64,000 nt of DNA from a bacterium (GCA_039961635.1 JABRWB010000031.1:1-64000), one strand, 5' to 3'. Shown: positions 1-8,679, numbered from the stretch's first letter. The notes: generated by a model not told the origin, from the sequence alone. A program made the numbers and translations.

Positions 1-1371
1 GCCTATGGAAACGGCCGCGGCGCGTGGCCGACGATGCCGGTCGCGGATCGGATCGCGCATGTCGCGGATTTCGCGGCGCGGATGGCGCAGAAGCGTGACG
101 AGGTCGTGCGGCTGCTGATGTGGGAGATCGGCAAGACGCTTGCGGATTCCGAAAAGGAGTTCGATCGCACTCTGGATTACATCCGGGACACGATTGACGC
201 GCTCAAAGAGGTGGACCGCGCCGGGTCGCGGTTCGCGATCGAGCAGGGGATAATCGGGATGATCCGGCGCGCGCCGCTTGGCGTGGTGCTGTGCGCCGGG
301 CCTTTCAATTATCCGCTCAACGAGACGTTCACGACGCTGATTCCGGCGCTGATAATGGGCAACACCGCCGTGATGAAGCCGCCGCGGTACGGCGTGCTTT
401 TGTTCGGCGCGCTGCTTGAAGCGTTCCGCGACTCCTTCCCGCCGGGCATAGTCAATGTCGTGTACGGCCGCGGGCGGGAGATACTTTCGCCGATGATGGC
501 GACGGGGAAGGTGAGCGTCCTCGCGTTCATCGGGACGAGCCGCGCGGCGAACGCGATCCAGAAATCGCATCCGAAGCCGAATCGGCTGCGGTGCATACTC
601 GGCCTCGACGCGAAAAACCCGGCGATTGTCCTTCCGGATGCGGATTTGGATCTGGCGGTCAGCGAATGCGTGCTCGGCGCGCTGTCCTTCAACGGCCAGC
701 GCTGCACCGCGATAAAGATGATTTACGCGCACAAAAGCATCGCGGACGCGTTCGTCGCGAAACTTTGCGATGCGGTAAACGCGCTCAAGCCGGGGATGCC
801 ATGGGATGAGGGAGCGCGGATTACCCCGCTGCCGGAGCCGGGCAAGCCGGAATACCTGGCGGAGCTTGTCGAGGATGCGAAGGCGGGCGGCGCGGCGGTT
901 GCGAACGCGGGCGGCGGAAAAATCGAGCGGACGTTCTTTTCGCCGGCGGTTCTGTATCCGGTCACGGCGACGATGCGCGTGGCGCGAGAAGAGCAGTTCG
1001 GGCCGGTCGTTCCGGTCGCGGCGTTCGACGACGTCGAGGAGCCGATCCGGTACGTCGAGGAGAGCGACTACGGCCAGCAGGTGAGCCTGTTCGGAAGCGA
1101 CGGCGGGCGGATCGCGGAGCTAGCGGACCACCTAGTCAACCAGGTGTGCCGGGTGAACATCAACAGCCAGTGCCAGCGCGGGCCGGATACGTTCCCGTTC
1201 ACCGGGCGCAAGGACTCTGCGGAGGGGACGCTGTCGGTGAGCGACGCGCTGCGGGCGTTCTCGATCCGCACGCTGGTCGCCGCGAAGGCGACCGAGGCGA
1301 ACAAGGCGATGCTGACGGACATCACGCGGAACAGGAAGTCGAGCTTTTTGAGTACGGATTTTATTTTGTAG
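1..1371 (+). CDS. gapN: GapN-like NADP-dependent aldehyde dehydrogenase (5' partial)
   Basis: This is an aldehyde dehydrogenase superfamily protein whose reading frame is already open at base 1, so the N-terminus lies outside the window. The first codons read AYGNGRGAWPT, which continues the family's N-terminal region. Fold landmarks are FNYPLNE in the cofactor domain and the nucleophile motif NGQRCTA with Cys at bases 703-705. The closest family I recognise is the one annotated as non-phosphorylating glyceraldehyde-3-phosphate dehydrogenase, which would make 3-phosphoglycerate and NADPH. The usual ELGGK catalytic-glutamate motif reads GLDAK here, so the general base position holds Gly and an acid sits two residues later. 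The substrate assignment is therefore tentative, while the superfamily call is firm. It converges with the next gene and overlaps its end by 11 bases. Confidence 0.75.
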   Translation, partial: AYGNGRGAWPTMPVADRIAHVADFAARMAQKRDEVVRLLMWEIGKTLADSEKEFDRTLDYIRDTIDALKEVDRAGSRFAIEQGIIGMIRRAPLGVVLCAGPFNYPLNETFTTLIPALIMGNTAVMKPPRYGVLLFGALLEAFRDSFPPGIVNVVYGRGREILSPMMATGKVSVLAFIGTSRAANAIQKSHPKPNRLRCILGLDAKNPAIVLPDADLDLAVSECVLGALSFNGQRCTAIKMIYAHKSIADAFVAKLCDAVNALKPGMPWDEGARITPLPEPGKPEYLAELVEDAKAGGAAVANAGGGKIERTFFSPAVLYPVTATMRVAREEQFGPVVPVAAFDDVEEPIRYVEESDYGQQVSLFGSDGGRIAELADHLVNQVCRVNINSQCQRGPDTFPFTGRKDSAEGTLSVSDALRAFSIRTLVAAKATEANKAMLTDITRNRKSSFLSTDFIL

Positions 1372-2359
1372 TTTCCGGCTGAATTGAAGGAGTCAGCTGC
1401 GGAATCAACCCCTCAAGCATCCTCCCCTGCCTTTCCGCCTCGCCGTCCTCGGCCTCGCAGTTGATGTACCGCACGGGCGAGGAGCGGAAGTAGTCCGACA
1501 GCGAGCCGTCGTCCGGGCTTGCACCGTTGTTCTGGAGGACGCAGCTCATCTGGAGCGCCGTTATCGCGTCGTAGTCCGCCCGCTGCGTGACGATGAAAAA
1601 GTCGTCGGTGTCGGTGTCCATCGCAACGTATACGGCGCTGGCGCTGTCCGGCTCGTCCAGGTAGGAATCCACGCTCCAGCCGCCGTCGCTGTCGTTGTGG
1701 AGCGCCACGACGATTTCGAAGCCTTCGAGCGACGCCAGCACAAGGTCGGCGAAGCGTTGCATCTCGGCAAGCGCGGCGGAATCGGTGACGCCGGGCGCAG
1801 CGCTGTCGATTTGCTGTTCGGTAACGGATGGAAGGACGTCGTCGGGATCTTCGATCGAGGATTGGCGCGAGCCGGATTGGGCGCGGCCCGCGCCGGTTGC
1901 CGCGGCATCGGCATTCGTCCGCCCGCCGCCAATCTCCCGGTTAAGCGGAATCATCCGCATGGAGGCGGCGCGGCCTGCGGGAGTGTAAATCCGGTTCGCG
2001 TCGACGACGTACATCGCGCCGCGGAAGGCGAATTGAATGCGCCGGCCGCCGCCGTAGTGGAGCGCGACGACGCGCCCGCCGTGCTTTTCCGCGAGCGCGC
2101 GCCCCGCCGCGAGCGCGGCGGTCTCGTCCTCGTGCACGTTGATGAACGCGACATGCGCAAGCGGCCCCGGATAGTCGCGGTATTCGAGCGACAGCACCGA
2201 CATGTCGCCTATTTGGACGGAGATGGTCTTGCCTTCAAAGGATTGTTCGAACGAAGGCGCGGAAGAAAACGCGGAGGAAATCCTGATGGCAAGCAATAAG
2301 GCCGCGATAATGATGGCCGCGATTGAAACAGGTTCAAAACGTGTATTGCGTTCAGACAT
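1361..2359 (-). CDS. Exported or membrane-anchored protein of unknown function
   Basis: I do not recognise this family. The ATG at 2359 is preferred because an upstream in-frame start would lie inside the REP repeat. The N-terminus has a short polar stretch and then one hydrophobic segment (about residues 8-25), fitting a signal peptide or anchor. The next 100 residues are the most ordered part, with NVHEDET, a GGR turn and VDANRIYT motifs. A low-complexity Ala/Gly/Asp-rich linker follows, then a C-terminal region with several acidic patches. The histidine and acidic residues near the N-terminal domain could be catalytic, but that is a guess. The REP palindrome lies five bases upstream of the start, so native promoter or ribosome-binding sequences may have been displaced. 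Confidence 0.6.
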   Translation of the reverse strand: MSERNTRFEPVSIAAIIIAALLLAIRISSAFSSAPSFEQSFEGKTISVQIGDMSVLSLEYRDYPGPLAHVAFINVHEDETAALAAGRALAEKHGGRVVALHYGGGRRIQFAFRGAMYVVDANRIYTPAGRAASMRMIPLNREIGGGRTNADAAATGAGRAQSGSRQSSIEDPDDVLPSVTEQQIDSAAPGVTDSAALAEMQRFADLVLASLEGFEIVVALHNDSDGGWSVDSYLDEPDSASAVYVAMDTDTDDFFIVTQRADYDAITALQMSCVLQNNGASPDDGSLSDYFRSSPVRYINCEAEDGEAERQGRMLEGLIPQLTPSIQPETTK

Positions 2360-2364
2360 AAATC

Positions 2365-2390
2365 CGTACGGGCGGGGTTTACCCACGCCC
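2365..2390. repeat. REP palindrome, left copy
   Basis: The core reads GGGCGGGGTTTACCCACGCCC, an imperfect palindrome preceded by CGTA. It is the inverted partner of the copy at 2880-2905 with a single mismatch. Confidence 0.75.
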
Positions 2391-2401
2391 ACCTTAATGA
2401 T

Positions 2402-2857
2402 CTAACCTTTCCAATCCAGAATGCCGCACCAAGGCCACTCCTGCGGCTTTGAAACAAGCTCCCTACGAACCGGATTATCCAGGATATACCGCCCTGTTTC
2501 TTTCATCTCCATTTCATTCCGAATCATTCTGTCATGGAAACTTCTATTCCATACGTTTCGCAGGCCCAGTTTCCCTAAGCCTGCCGAAGCTCTTCCTTTG
2601 ATCAATCTGATTAAGTCGCAAGGCGAAACATGCTTTGGCAGCAGGACCAACAGATGGAAGTGGTCCGGCAACACAGCATAACAATAAACCCATCCCGGCT
2701 TCCCGTTTGATACATATCTGATTTCATCGGCAACGATGTCCCGTGCGGAAGGAGTATCAAGGTAAGGCTGCATATCCCGGCAGCATGCGGTCAGGAAAAA
2801 CAATCCGCCGGAATCGTAAGGAATCGGCAGAGTACGAGGTGTCTTGCGAGTCGACAC
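2402..2857 (-). CDS. REP-associated tyrosine transposase (Y1/IS200-like, RAYT)
   Basis: This is a Y1 transposase of the RAYT group, single-strand HUH endonucleases that process REP hairpins. Visible signatures are the HUH motif in DHFHLLV, the nucleophile-helix motif GRYILDNPVRREL containing the candidate catalytic Tyr, and the downstream QEWPW typical of RAYTs. The frame is open upstream through the right REP, but translation of the repeat is not RAYT-like, so I place the start at the GTG at 2857, giving about 151 residues, normal for the family. A TTG four codons upstream is an alternative. No good ribosome-binding site is visible at either. The frame is intact, so the enzyme could be active. 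Confidence 0.8.
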   Translation of the reverse strand: MSTRKTPRTLPIPYDSGGLFFLTACCRDMQPYLDTPSARDIVADEIRYVSNGKPGWVYCYAVLPDHFHLLVLLPKHVSPCDLIRLIKGRASAGLGKLGLRNVWNRSFHDRMIRNEMEMKETGRYILDNPVRRELVSKPQEWPWCGILDWKG

Positions 2858-2879
2858 ACGAACAGAATACAAAAAATCT

Positions 2880-2905
2880 GGGCGGGGGTAAACCCCGCCC
2901 GTACG
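2880..2905. repeat. REP palindrome, right copy
   Basis: The core GGGCGGGGGTAAACCCCGCCC is followed by GTACG. It is the inverted match of the copy at 2365-2390. It lies just downstream of ahcY in that gene's transcriptional direction and could also form a terminator-like hairpin. Confidence 0.75.
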
Positions 2906-2912
2906 TTTATGT

Positions 2913-4229
2913 TTACGTCCCCAGCTCGTAGCTTGCAAGGTATTGCTTCTGCTCGTCGGTCAGCGCGTCTATCTTGATCCTCATCGCGGCAAGCTTGAGC
3001 TTCGCCACTTGCTCGTCGATCGCCTGCGGCACGGGGATGACGCGCGGCGCGCCCGCGCCCTGCCCTTTCGACAGCTTTCCCTTTGCGATGTACTCGATGC
3101 AGAGCGCCTGGTTGGCGAAGCTCATGTCCATTACGCTCGGCGGATGGCCTTCCGCCGCGGAGAGGTTGACCAGGCGGCCCTCCGCAAGGACGATTATCCG
3201 CCTGCCGTTTTTGAGCGTGTATTCGTCGCAGTTCGGGCGAAGCGTCGCCTTCTTCACGGCGAGTTGCTGCAGAGCTTTCAAGTTGATTTCCACGTCGAAG
3301 TGGCCGCTGTTCGCGACGACCGCGTTGTCCTTCATCTTAAGAAAGTGCCGGCGGTCTATTACGTTTATGTCGCCGGTCAGCGTGACGAACAGGTCGCCAA
3401 GCGGCGCGGCCTGCGCCATCGGCATTACCGCGTATCCGTCCATATGTGCTTCGAGAGCCTTCGTCGGATCCACCTCGGTGACGATCACATGCGCGCCGTG
3501 GCCGCGCGCGCGCATCGCGAATCCGCGCCCGCACCAGCCGTAGCCGGCGACGACGACGGTGCGGCCCGCGGCAAGCAGGTTCGTCGCCCGCAGGATGCCA
3601 TCAAGCGTGCTCTGGCCGGTACCGTAGCGGTTGTCGAACATGTGCTTCGTCAGCGCGTCATTGACGGCGATTATCGGGTAGCCGAGTTTTCCCGCGTCCG
3701 CGAGCGCGCGCAGCCGTATTACGCCCGTCGTCGTTTCTTCTGTGCCGCCGATTATGCCCGGAATCAACTCGCGATATTCCTTGTGCAACAGCGTGACCAA
3801 ATCCGCGCCGTCGTCCATCGTGATCGTCGGAGCGAATTCGAGCGCCGCTCTTAGGTGATCGTAATACGTTTTCCTGTCCTCGCCGCGGATGGCGTAGACC
3901 TCGATTCCTTTCTGCGCGGACAGCCAGGCGGCGACTTCGTCCTGCGTGGAAAGCGGATTCGAAGCGCAGAGCCGGACTCTGGCACCGCCGGCAGCGAGCG
4001 CAAGCGCAAGATTGGCCGTTTCGGTGGTGACATGCAGGCAGGCCGCGATGCGCTGGCCGGCGAGCGGCTTCGACCTGGCGAAGCGCTTGCGGATCGAAGC
4101 GAGCACCGGCATATCGCGCGCCGCCCAGTCAACGCGCCTGCCGCCCTCGGCCGCGAGTTTCGAAGCGCGGATGTCGCGCCCCGCCTTCACCATCTTCAAC
4201 ACGCCTGCCCCAAACTTTCGCTGCCCCAT
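2913..4229 (-). CDS. ahcY: Adenosylhomocysteinase (S-adenosylhomocysteine hydrolase)
   Basis: This cytosolic NAD-dependent enzyme splits S-adenosylhomocysteine into adenosine and homocysteine, removing the inhibitory product of SAM-dependent methylation. The 438-residue protein is normal length. It carries the substrate-domain motif [10 protein letters not shown], the conserved DDGADL, the [10 protein letters not shown] and [11 protein letters not shown] segments, and the NAD-binding [12 protein letters not shown]. The ATG at 4229 has GGAGG eight bases upstream. An internal ATG 12 codons later is possible but less well placed. The gene is monocistronic here. Its upstream region contains a TGATAGAAT-type extended -10 and an adjacent 6-bp inverted repeat. 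I looked for an SAH riboswitch fold and did not see one. Confidence 0.95.
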   Translation of the reverse strand: MGQRKFGAGVLKMVKAGRDIRASKLAAEGGRRVDWAARDMPVLASIRKRFARSKPLAGQRIAACLHVTTETANLALALAAGGARVRLCASNPLSTQDEVAAWLSAQKGIEVYAIRGEDRKTYYDHLRAALEFAPTITMDDGADLVTLLHKEYRELIPGIIGGTEETTTGVIRLRALADAGKLGYPIIAVNDALTKHMFDNRYGTGQSTLDGILRATNLLAAGRTVVVAGYGWCGRGFAMRARGHGAHVIVTEVDPTKALEAHMDGYAVMPMAQAAPLGDLFVTLTGDINVIDRRHFLKMKDNAVVANSGHFDVEINLKALQQLAVKKATLRPNCDEYTLKNGRRIIVLAEGRLVNLSAAEGHPPSVMDMSFANQALCIEYIAKGKLSKGQGAGAPRVIPVPQAIDEQVAKLKLAAMRIKIDALTDEQKQYLASYELGT

Positions 4230-4259
4230 CGAAATGCCTCCAAACCCGGAATCGGGGCG

Positions 4260-4285
4260 ATTCTATCATTGCCCTAAACGGCAAT
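4260..4285 (-). promoter_or_regulatory. Putative ahcY promoter with adjacent inverted repeat
   Basis: On the minus strand TGA-TAGAAT (extended -10, hexamer at 4265-4260) lies about 30 bases before the ahcY start. Directly upstream is the inverted repeat ATTGCC-N6-GGCAAT (4268-4285), placed where a regulator could block the promoter. No clear -35 is present. Confidence 0.4.
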
Positions 4286-4402
4286 CGGCTGCCAATGCTG
4301 TCTGTTGATAACCGCGCAAATTTGATTCGAAAATAACTATCCCGCCGCTGAAATAATATGAATGAATAACCGGTCGATGCGGGTACCTCTTGGCGGCCGG
4401 GA

Positions 4403-4431
4403 TTGACCGCCGTGCAGGGGTCGCTTATAAT
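4403..4431 (+). promoter_or_regulatory. Strong sigma70-type promoter for the 2-oxoacid dehydrogenase operon
   Basis: TTGACC at 4403-4408, a 17-bp spacer and a perfect TATAAT at 4426-4431. Transcription would begin near 4438, giving a leader of about 60 bases before the first gene at 4498. Confidence 0.75.
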
Positions 4432-4497
4432 TCCTGCTTCGATTCTCGCAGGCCGGGTTCGGCCTTCCGGGGGTTTCCGGCCGTTGGAGCAAGCATA

Positions 4498-5169
4498 ATG
4501 AAGATAATCGGTTTAGCCGCGTGCGAAAAGCTCGAGCATTCGAGCATCAAGATCCTGCAGTATTTCCTTATACGAACGACCGCCCCGTTCGAGCTATTGA
4601 CTTTGGAAGGCGCGATCGACTTTCCCGACGAAGGCCAGCTTGTGCACTGCTTCGGCGGCGCGGAAGACAAGGTTTCCCTCGGAGAATTGCTGGACAAGGT
4701 CGCGAAGGCGGACGCGCTTGTGCTATCCACGCCGGTTCGATACCAGCGCGACGGCAAGGCGGCTTGGGCGTACTGGGAAAAGCTGTTCGCCCAAGACGCG
4801 AAGTGGAAGAACATGCTAAAGGGCAAACCGTTCGTCGTGATTTCGATGGGCGGGCTCGAGCCGATGAACGCGTTCGAGGATGCCAAGCAGTTTCTGGAAT
4901 CGCAGGGAATGGACTTTTTCGGCGGTATCGTAGACAACGGGCTCGTTGATTGCGGAAGCCTCTGCACGCCCGAATTCTGCTACGTCGCGAAGGTCGTTCA
5001 CACTTACGGGCTGGGCAGTGAAATGACCGTAGACATCGGAAGCAGAATCGACTATGAACACAAAGACATTCCGGACGAATGTCCGGCGCGGGTGCATACG
5101 GTTCCGCAGCTCGACGAAATCGCGGGCAGGCTCGGCCAGTCGCTGGGCGTTACCGCCGGCGGCATTTGA
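4498..5169 (+). CDS. Flavodoxin-fold NAD(P)H-dependent FMN reductase-like protein
   Basis: This 223-residue protein has the start and spacing of the flavodoxin-like FMN reductase superfamily: an initial beta strand (MKIIGLAA) followed by a phosphate-binding-loop region, a central DALVLSTPVRY strand-loop and a VVISMGG strand with a flavin-contact loop. The family uses NAD(P)H to reduce FMN, quinones or metal ions; the substrate here is not evident. The ATG at 4498 is chosen because GGAGC lies nine bases upstream and translation of earlier sequence would enter the promoter leader. It is the first gene of the operon leading into the 2-oxoacid dehydrogenase genes, with a 40-base gap to the next start. 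Cysteines in the C-terminal half (LVDCGSLCTPEFC) are unusual for a simple flavodoxin and might bind metal. Confidence 0.6.
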   Translation: MKIIGLAACEKLEHSSIKILQYFLIRTTAPFELLTLEGAIDFPDEGQLVHCFGGAEDKVSLGELLDKVAKADALVLSTPVRYQRDGKAAWAYWEKLFAQDAKWKNMLKGKPFVVISMGGLEPMNAFEDAKQFLESQGMDFFGGIVDNGLVDCGSLCTPEFCYVAKVVHTYGLGSEMTVDIGSRIDYEHKDIPDECPARVHTVPQLDEIAGRLGQSLGVTAGGI

Positions 5170-5209
5170 CGGGCGCGTGAACGCGCAGACATCAGTTTCA
5201 GGAGTCAAT

Positions 5210-6319
5210 ATGGCGAAAAAAGATACAGGCGATACTGCGGTGAAAGAGCCGGTGGAGGCTGCAACCCTCGGCGGGCCGTACCGCGACAGCTTCAAGCTCA
5301 CGCCGAAACGCAAAGAGCAGCTGCGCGGGCTTTACCGCGTGATGAGGCTGACGCGCGATATCGATGACCGGATGCGAAAGCTGTTCCGCCAGGGAAGGTA
5401 CTACGGCACATACTTCAGCCAGATAGGCCAGGAATGCACCACGACGGTTCCGGCGTTCCTTGCCGAAAAGGACGATTTCATAGGACCATCGCACCGCGAG
5501 CTGGGCTGTATGGTGGGCAAAGGAGTGCCGACCAAATACCTCTTCGCGCAAGTCTACACCAAATCCACAAGCCAGGACCGGGGCGTCATGCACCCCGTTT
5601 TTTTCGGATGGACCGACGTGCGCCAGATCACGCCTTGCACCTGCCTTGCGACGCAGGTTCCGCTGGCGACCGGGGCTGCGCTTTCGTACAAAATGCGCGG
5701 AATCAAAAACGTGGCTTTTTGTTTCACAGGCGAAGGCGCAACCTCGAAGGGCGACTTTCACGAATCCCTCAACTTCTGTGGGATACACAGGCTGCCGCTT
5801 GTTTACACGATTCAAAACAACTGGTACGCGGAAAGCGTGCCGCTGGAAATCCAGAGCGGCAACCCCAACCAAGAGCAGCGCGCCGAGGGTTACGGAATCG
5901 AGGGCGTGCGCGTATCGGACGGAAACGACGCAATCTGGATGCTTTGCGTTTACGAAGAGGCTATTGAGCGGGCGCGCAACGGAGGCGGGCCGACGCTGAT
6001 CATGGCCGACACCTATCGCTGGTACGGCCACAGCGAAATCGATCCGGCGACTTACAGGCCGGATGATGAGTTGAAGCGCTGGATGGCGCTCGATCCGATT
6101 CCGAGGTTCGAAGCGTACCTGCTTGAAAACAAAGTTATGACTTCGGATGAAATGAACGCGATCAAGGCCGAGATTCAAGCCGAGATAGAAGACGCCGTCA
6201 AGTTCGCCGAAGACAGCCCGGAATCACCGGCTGAAGTCTGCCTTGAAAATGTTTACGCACCGGACGACTTCGTAAACCCGCTTTCGGAATTCGACAAAGT
6301 CGTCGCGAAGGAAATCTAG
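5210..6319 (+). CDS. 2-oxoacid dehydrogenase E1 component, alpha subunit (branched-chain type)
   Basis: The E1 alpha subunit binds thiamine diphosphate and, with E1 beta, decarboxylates a 2-oxoacid and acylates the E2 lipoyl group. The TPP motif is visible as GEGATS followed about 27 residues later by NN. The GEG form, rather than GDG, and the C-terminal YRPDDEL...DPIPRF segment resemble branched-chain 2-oxoacid dehydrogenases more than pyruvate dehydrogenases, so 2-oxoisovalerate-type substrates are my first guess. The ATG at 5210 has an AGGAG ribosome-binding site, making 369 residues. An upstream in-frame extension overlaps the preceding gene and is discounted. The next subunit starts nine bases after the stop. 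Pyruvate or acetoin specificity cannot be excluded. Confidence 0.85.
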   Translation: MAKKDTGDTAVKEPVEAATLGGPYRDSFKLTPKRKEQLRGLYRVMRLTRDIDDRMRKLFRQGRYYGTYFSQIGQECTTTVPAFLAEKDDFIGPSHRELGCMVGKGVPTKYLFAQVYTKSTSQDRGVMHPVFFGWTDVRQITPCTCLATQVPLATGAALSYKMRGIKNVAFCFTGEGATSKGDFHESLNFCGIHRLPLVYTIQNNWYAESVPLEIQSGNPNQEQRAEGYGIEGVRVSDGNDAIWMLCVYEEAIERARNGGGPTLIMADTYRWYGHSEIDPATYRPDDELKRWMALDPIPRFEAYLLENKVMTSDEMNAIKAEIQAEIEDAVKFAEDSPESPAEVCLENVYAPDDFVNPLSEFDKVVAKEI

Positions 6320-6328
6320 GAGCAACAA

Positions 6329-7312
6329 ATGGGTCACGTGGCAACTTACATAGATGCGATTGTCGAGGCGCAGCGGGAAGAGATGCGCCGGGACGAGCGC
6401 GTTTTCGTGATGGGCGAGGACGTCGGGATTTACGGCGGCGTTTTCAAGGCGACGAAAGGGCTGAAGGACGAATTCGGATTCTACCGCTGCCTGGATACGC
6501 CGATTTCGGAAAGTTTAATCGTGGGCGCGGGCATCGGAGCGGCATTGATGGGTATGCGTCCGATCAGCGAAATCCAGTTCGCGGACTTCATTCACGGCGC
6601 GCACGACCAAATCGTAAACCAGGCGGCGAAGATTTTTTACCGCACGGGCGGAACGTGGGCTTGTCCGCTCGTCATTCGCGTTCCATACGGCGGAGACGTC
6701 GGAGGCGGGATGTACCACAGCCAGTCGGTTGAAGCCTGGTACGTTCACGTACCGGGACTCAAAATCGTATGTCCCGGAACCCCGCGCGACGCGAAGGGAT
6801 TGCTTAAGGCCGCGGTTCGCGATAACAATCCGGTGCTTTATTTCGAGCATAAAAAACTGTACCGCACAATCAAGGAAGAAATTCCGGACGACGATTACGT
6901 TACGCCGATCGGCCCCGCCGAAGTGCGGCGCGAAGGACGGCACGTGACGATGATCGCTTTCGGCCTGATGCTTCAGCGCGTTTTGAAAGTTGCCGAGCGG
7001 CTTTCAGGCGAAGGAATCGAAGCGGAAGTCATAGATCTGCGAACGCTGCTTCCGATGGACAAGAACACGATCATTGAAAGCGCGAAAAAGACCGGCAAAG
7101 TCGTGGTCGTACACGAAGCCCCCAAGACCGGCGGCGTCGGCGGCGAGATTGCCAGCATCGTCGCGGAGCAGGCGTTTGAATATCTCGACGGCCCGATCGT
7201 GCGCGTGTGCGGGTTGGATATTCCGCATCCGTTCCATCCCAAGATGGAGGAGTTCTACCTCCCCAGCGTGGAGCGGATTTACGAGGAAACAAAGAAGCTG
7301 GTCGAATATTAG
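6329..7312 (+). CDS. 2-oxoacid dehydrogenase E1 component, beta subunit
   Basis: This partner of the preceding alpha subunit forms the alpha2-beta2 E1 heterotetramer. At 327 residues it is the usual length. Conserved landmarks include MGEDVGIYGGVF near residue 30, the TPISES segment, EIQFADFI, a potassium-site-like region around GGDVGGGMYHSQS, YFEHKKLYR typical of branched-chain/pyruvate E1 beta, and the C-terminal transketolase-like domain with VVVHEAPKTGG. The start has AGGAG six bases upstream. Its immediate linkage to alpha, E2 and E3 genes supports one co-transcribed complex. Confidence 0.88.
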   Translation: MGHVATYIDAIVEAQREEMRRDERVFVMGEDVGIYGGVFKATKGLKDEFGFYRCLDTPISESLIVGAGIGAALMGMRPISEIQFADFIHGAHDQIVNQAAKIFYRTGGTWACPLVIRVPYGGDVGGGMYHSQSVEAWYVHVPGLKIVCPGTPRDAKGLLKAAVRDNNPVLYFEHKKLYRTIKEEIPDDDYVTPIGPAEVRREGRHVTMIAFGLMLQRVLKVAERLSGEGIEAEVIDLRTLLPMDKNTIIESAKKTGKVVVVHEAPKTGGVGGEIASIVAEQAFEYLDGPIVRVCGLDIPHPFHPKMEEFYLPSVERIYEETKKLVEY

Positions 7313-7347
7313 ACGGTTTCGTTTAGCCGCTTTCCAAGGAGAGCATT

Positions 7348-8679
7348 ATGGCAGTTCAAATCAGAGTTCCACAGCTGGGGGAGAGCGTAGTCGAAGGCGT
7401 CGTCGGCAAATGGCACTTCGCCGAGGGCGACAAGGTTGAGCGCGACGTGACGCTGCTCGAAATAGAGACGGATAAGATCAACCTGGATATTCCGTGTATC
7501 GCAACCGGAACGCTTGCGAAGATTCTAGTTCCGGAAGGGACTACGGTTGAAGTCGACCAGCTTTTGGGGATAATCACACTCGAAGGTGAGTCGTTCGACG
7601 AGAGCATGCTCGGCCAGGCCGCGGCGAAGCCCGCGGAGGCGCCGAAGCCGCCCGCGGCACCAGCTCCTCCTCAAAAAGCTGAAATATCACCTGCCCCGGC
7701 TCATACACCTTCACCGGTTCCAACGGCCTCCGGCGAGGAAGCCAGGGACAGGCTGTCTCCCGCCGTGCGCAGGATGATCGAGGAATACAAACTGGACGTC
7801 AACCAAATTCCCGGAACCGGCGAGGGCGGCCGCATCCGCAAAATCGACGTTGAAAGGTTTTTGGCCGATCCGAGTTACAGGCGGACAGCCGCCGCGGCGG
7901 CTGCTTCGGTTCCGCCCGCTCCGGCATACGAATACAAAACCGCTCCCGCGCCGAAATTCGTTGCGGGCGGCTCGGCGGATTATCCCGAAGAGCGCCAGGC
8001 GCTTACACCGATCCGCAAGACGATCGCCCAGGCGATGCAACGCAGCAAAAACACCGCCGCGCACACGCTCGACGTGGGCGATATGGACTGCACCAATTTG
8101 GTGAAGTTCAGGGAAGCGGCGAAAGAAGAAGTGCTCAAAGAGTACGGCGTGAAGCTTACCTTCATGCCTTTCTTCGTTAAGGCCGCGGTGGAAGCGCTCA
8201 AGAAATTCCCGAATTGCAACGCCTCCATCACCGAAAGCGAAGTCGTCTACAAACGCTATTACAACATCGGAATCGCCGTGAATACCGATGCGGGGCTCGT
8301 GGTTCCGAACATCAAGCACGCGGACAGGAAGTCAATAATCGAAATCGCGCGGGAGATAGCGGATCTCGGCCAAAAGGCGCGCGAGCGCAAATTGACGATG
8401 GAAGACATCTCGGGCGGAACCTTCACGCTGACCAACGCGGGAGGTTACGGCGTGGTTCTTTCGTCGCCGATCATAAATTACCCAGAGGTGGCGATACTTG
8501 GAATTCACGCGATCCAGAAGCGTCCGGTAGTGCGCGACGGCGAGATCGTCATCCGCGACATGATGTACCTAGCGCTTCAGTTCGACCACCGTTTGATCGA
8601 CGGAGTTTACGCAATCCAGTTCAGGAGCGAAATTCAGCGGCTTCTCGAAACGCCGGAGCTTTTGCTGCTTAACGTTTAG
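7348..8679 (+). CDS. Dihydrolipoamide acyltransferase (E2) of the 2-oxoacid dehydrogenase complex
   Basis: E2 is the structural core that transfers the acyl group from lipoyl-lysine to CoA. Domains in order are one N-terminal lipoyl domain (about residues 2-78, with the lipoylation site ETDKIN at Lys43), an Ala/Pro-rich flexible linker, a peripheral-subunit-binding domain (about 135-175, starting at RLSPAVRRM), a second linker and the C-terminal catalytic domain. The active-site motif HRLIDG is at His413-Gly418. The single lipoyl domain and 443-residue length are normal for bacterial branched-chain or pyruvate E2. AGGAG lies upstream of the ATG. Acyl specificity is not readable by eye. Confidence 0.9.
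   Translation: MAVQIRVPQLGESVVEGVVGKWHFAEGDKVERDVTLLEIETDKINLDIPCIATGTLAKILVPEGTTVEVDQLLGIITLEGESFDESMLGQAAAKPAEAPKPPAAPAPPQKAEISPAPAHTPSPVPTASGEEARDRLSPAVRRMIEEYKLDVNQIPGTGEGGRIRKIDVERFLADPSYRRTAAAAAASVPPAPAYEYKTAPAPKFVAGGSADYPEERQALTPIRKTIAQAMQRSKNTAAHTLDVGDMDCTNLVKFREAAKEEVLKEYGVKLTFMPFFVKAAVEALKKFPNCNASITESEVVYKRYYNIGIAVNTDAGLVVPNIKHADRKSIIEIAREIADLGQKARERKLTMEDISGGTFTLTNAGGYGVVLSSPIINYPEVAILGIHAIQKRPVVRDGEIVIRDMMYLALQFDHRLIDGVYAIQFRSEIQRLLETPELLLLNV

Larger units (their letters stand above)
2365..2905. mobile_element. REP-RAYT unit (transposase gene flanked by inverted REP palindromes)
   Basis: A REP-associated tyrosine transposase gene is bracketed by two inverted copies of a 26-bp palindromic sequence, matching at 25 of 26 positions when one is reverse-complemented. 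This is the arrangement expected of a RAYT and its cognate REP pair. The unit sits tightly between the unknown exported gene and ahcY: the left repeat is five bases from one start codon and the right repeat ends seven bases from the ahcY stop. Confidence 0.75.

Noticed and set aside
2943-3854. Long open frame antisense to ahcY (303 codons)
   Set aside because: Mirror of a well-conserved gene caused by high GC content and codon bias; no start signal and no recognisable product. Similar long antisense frames opposite the E1 alpha, nuoM and nuoH genes were rejected for the same reason.
4230-4402. SAH riboswitch upstream of ahcY
   Set aside because: No SAH-aptamer pattern could be assembled by eye; only a short inverted repeat and promoter-like elements were found.
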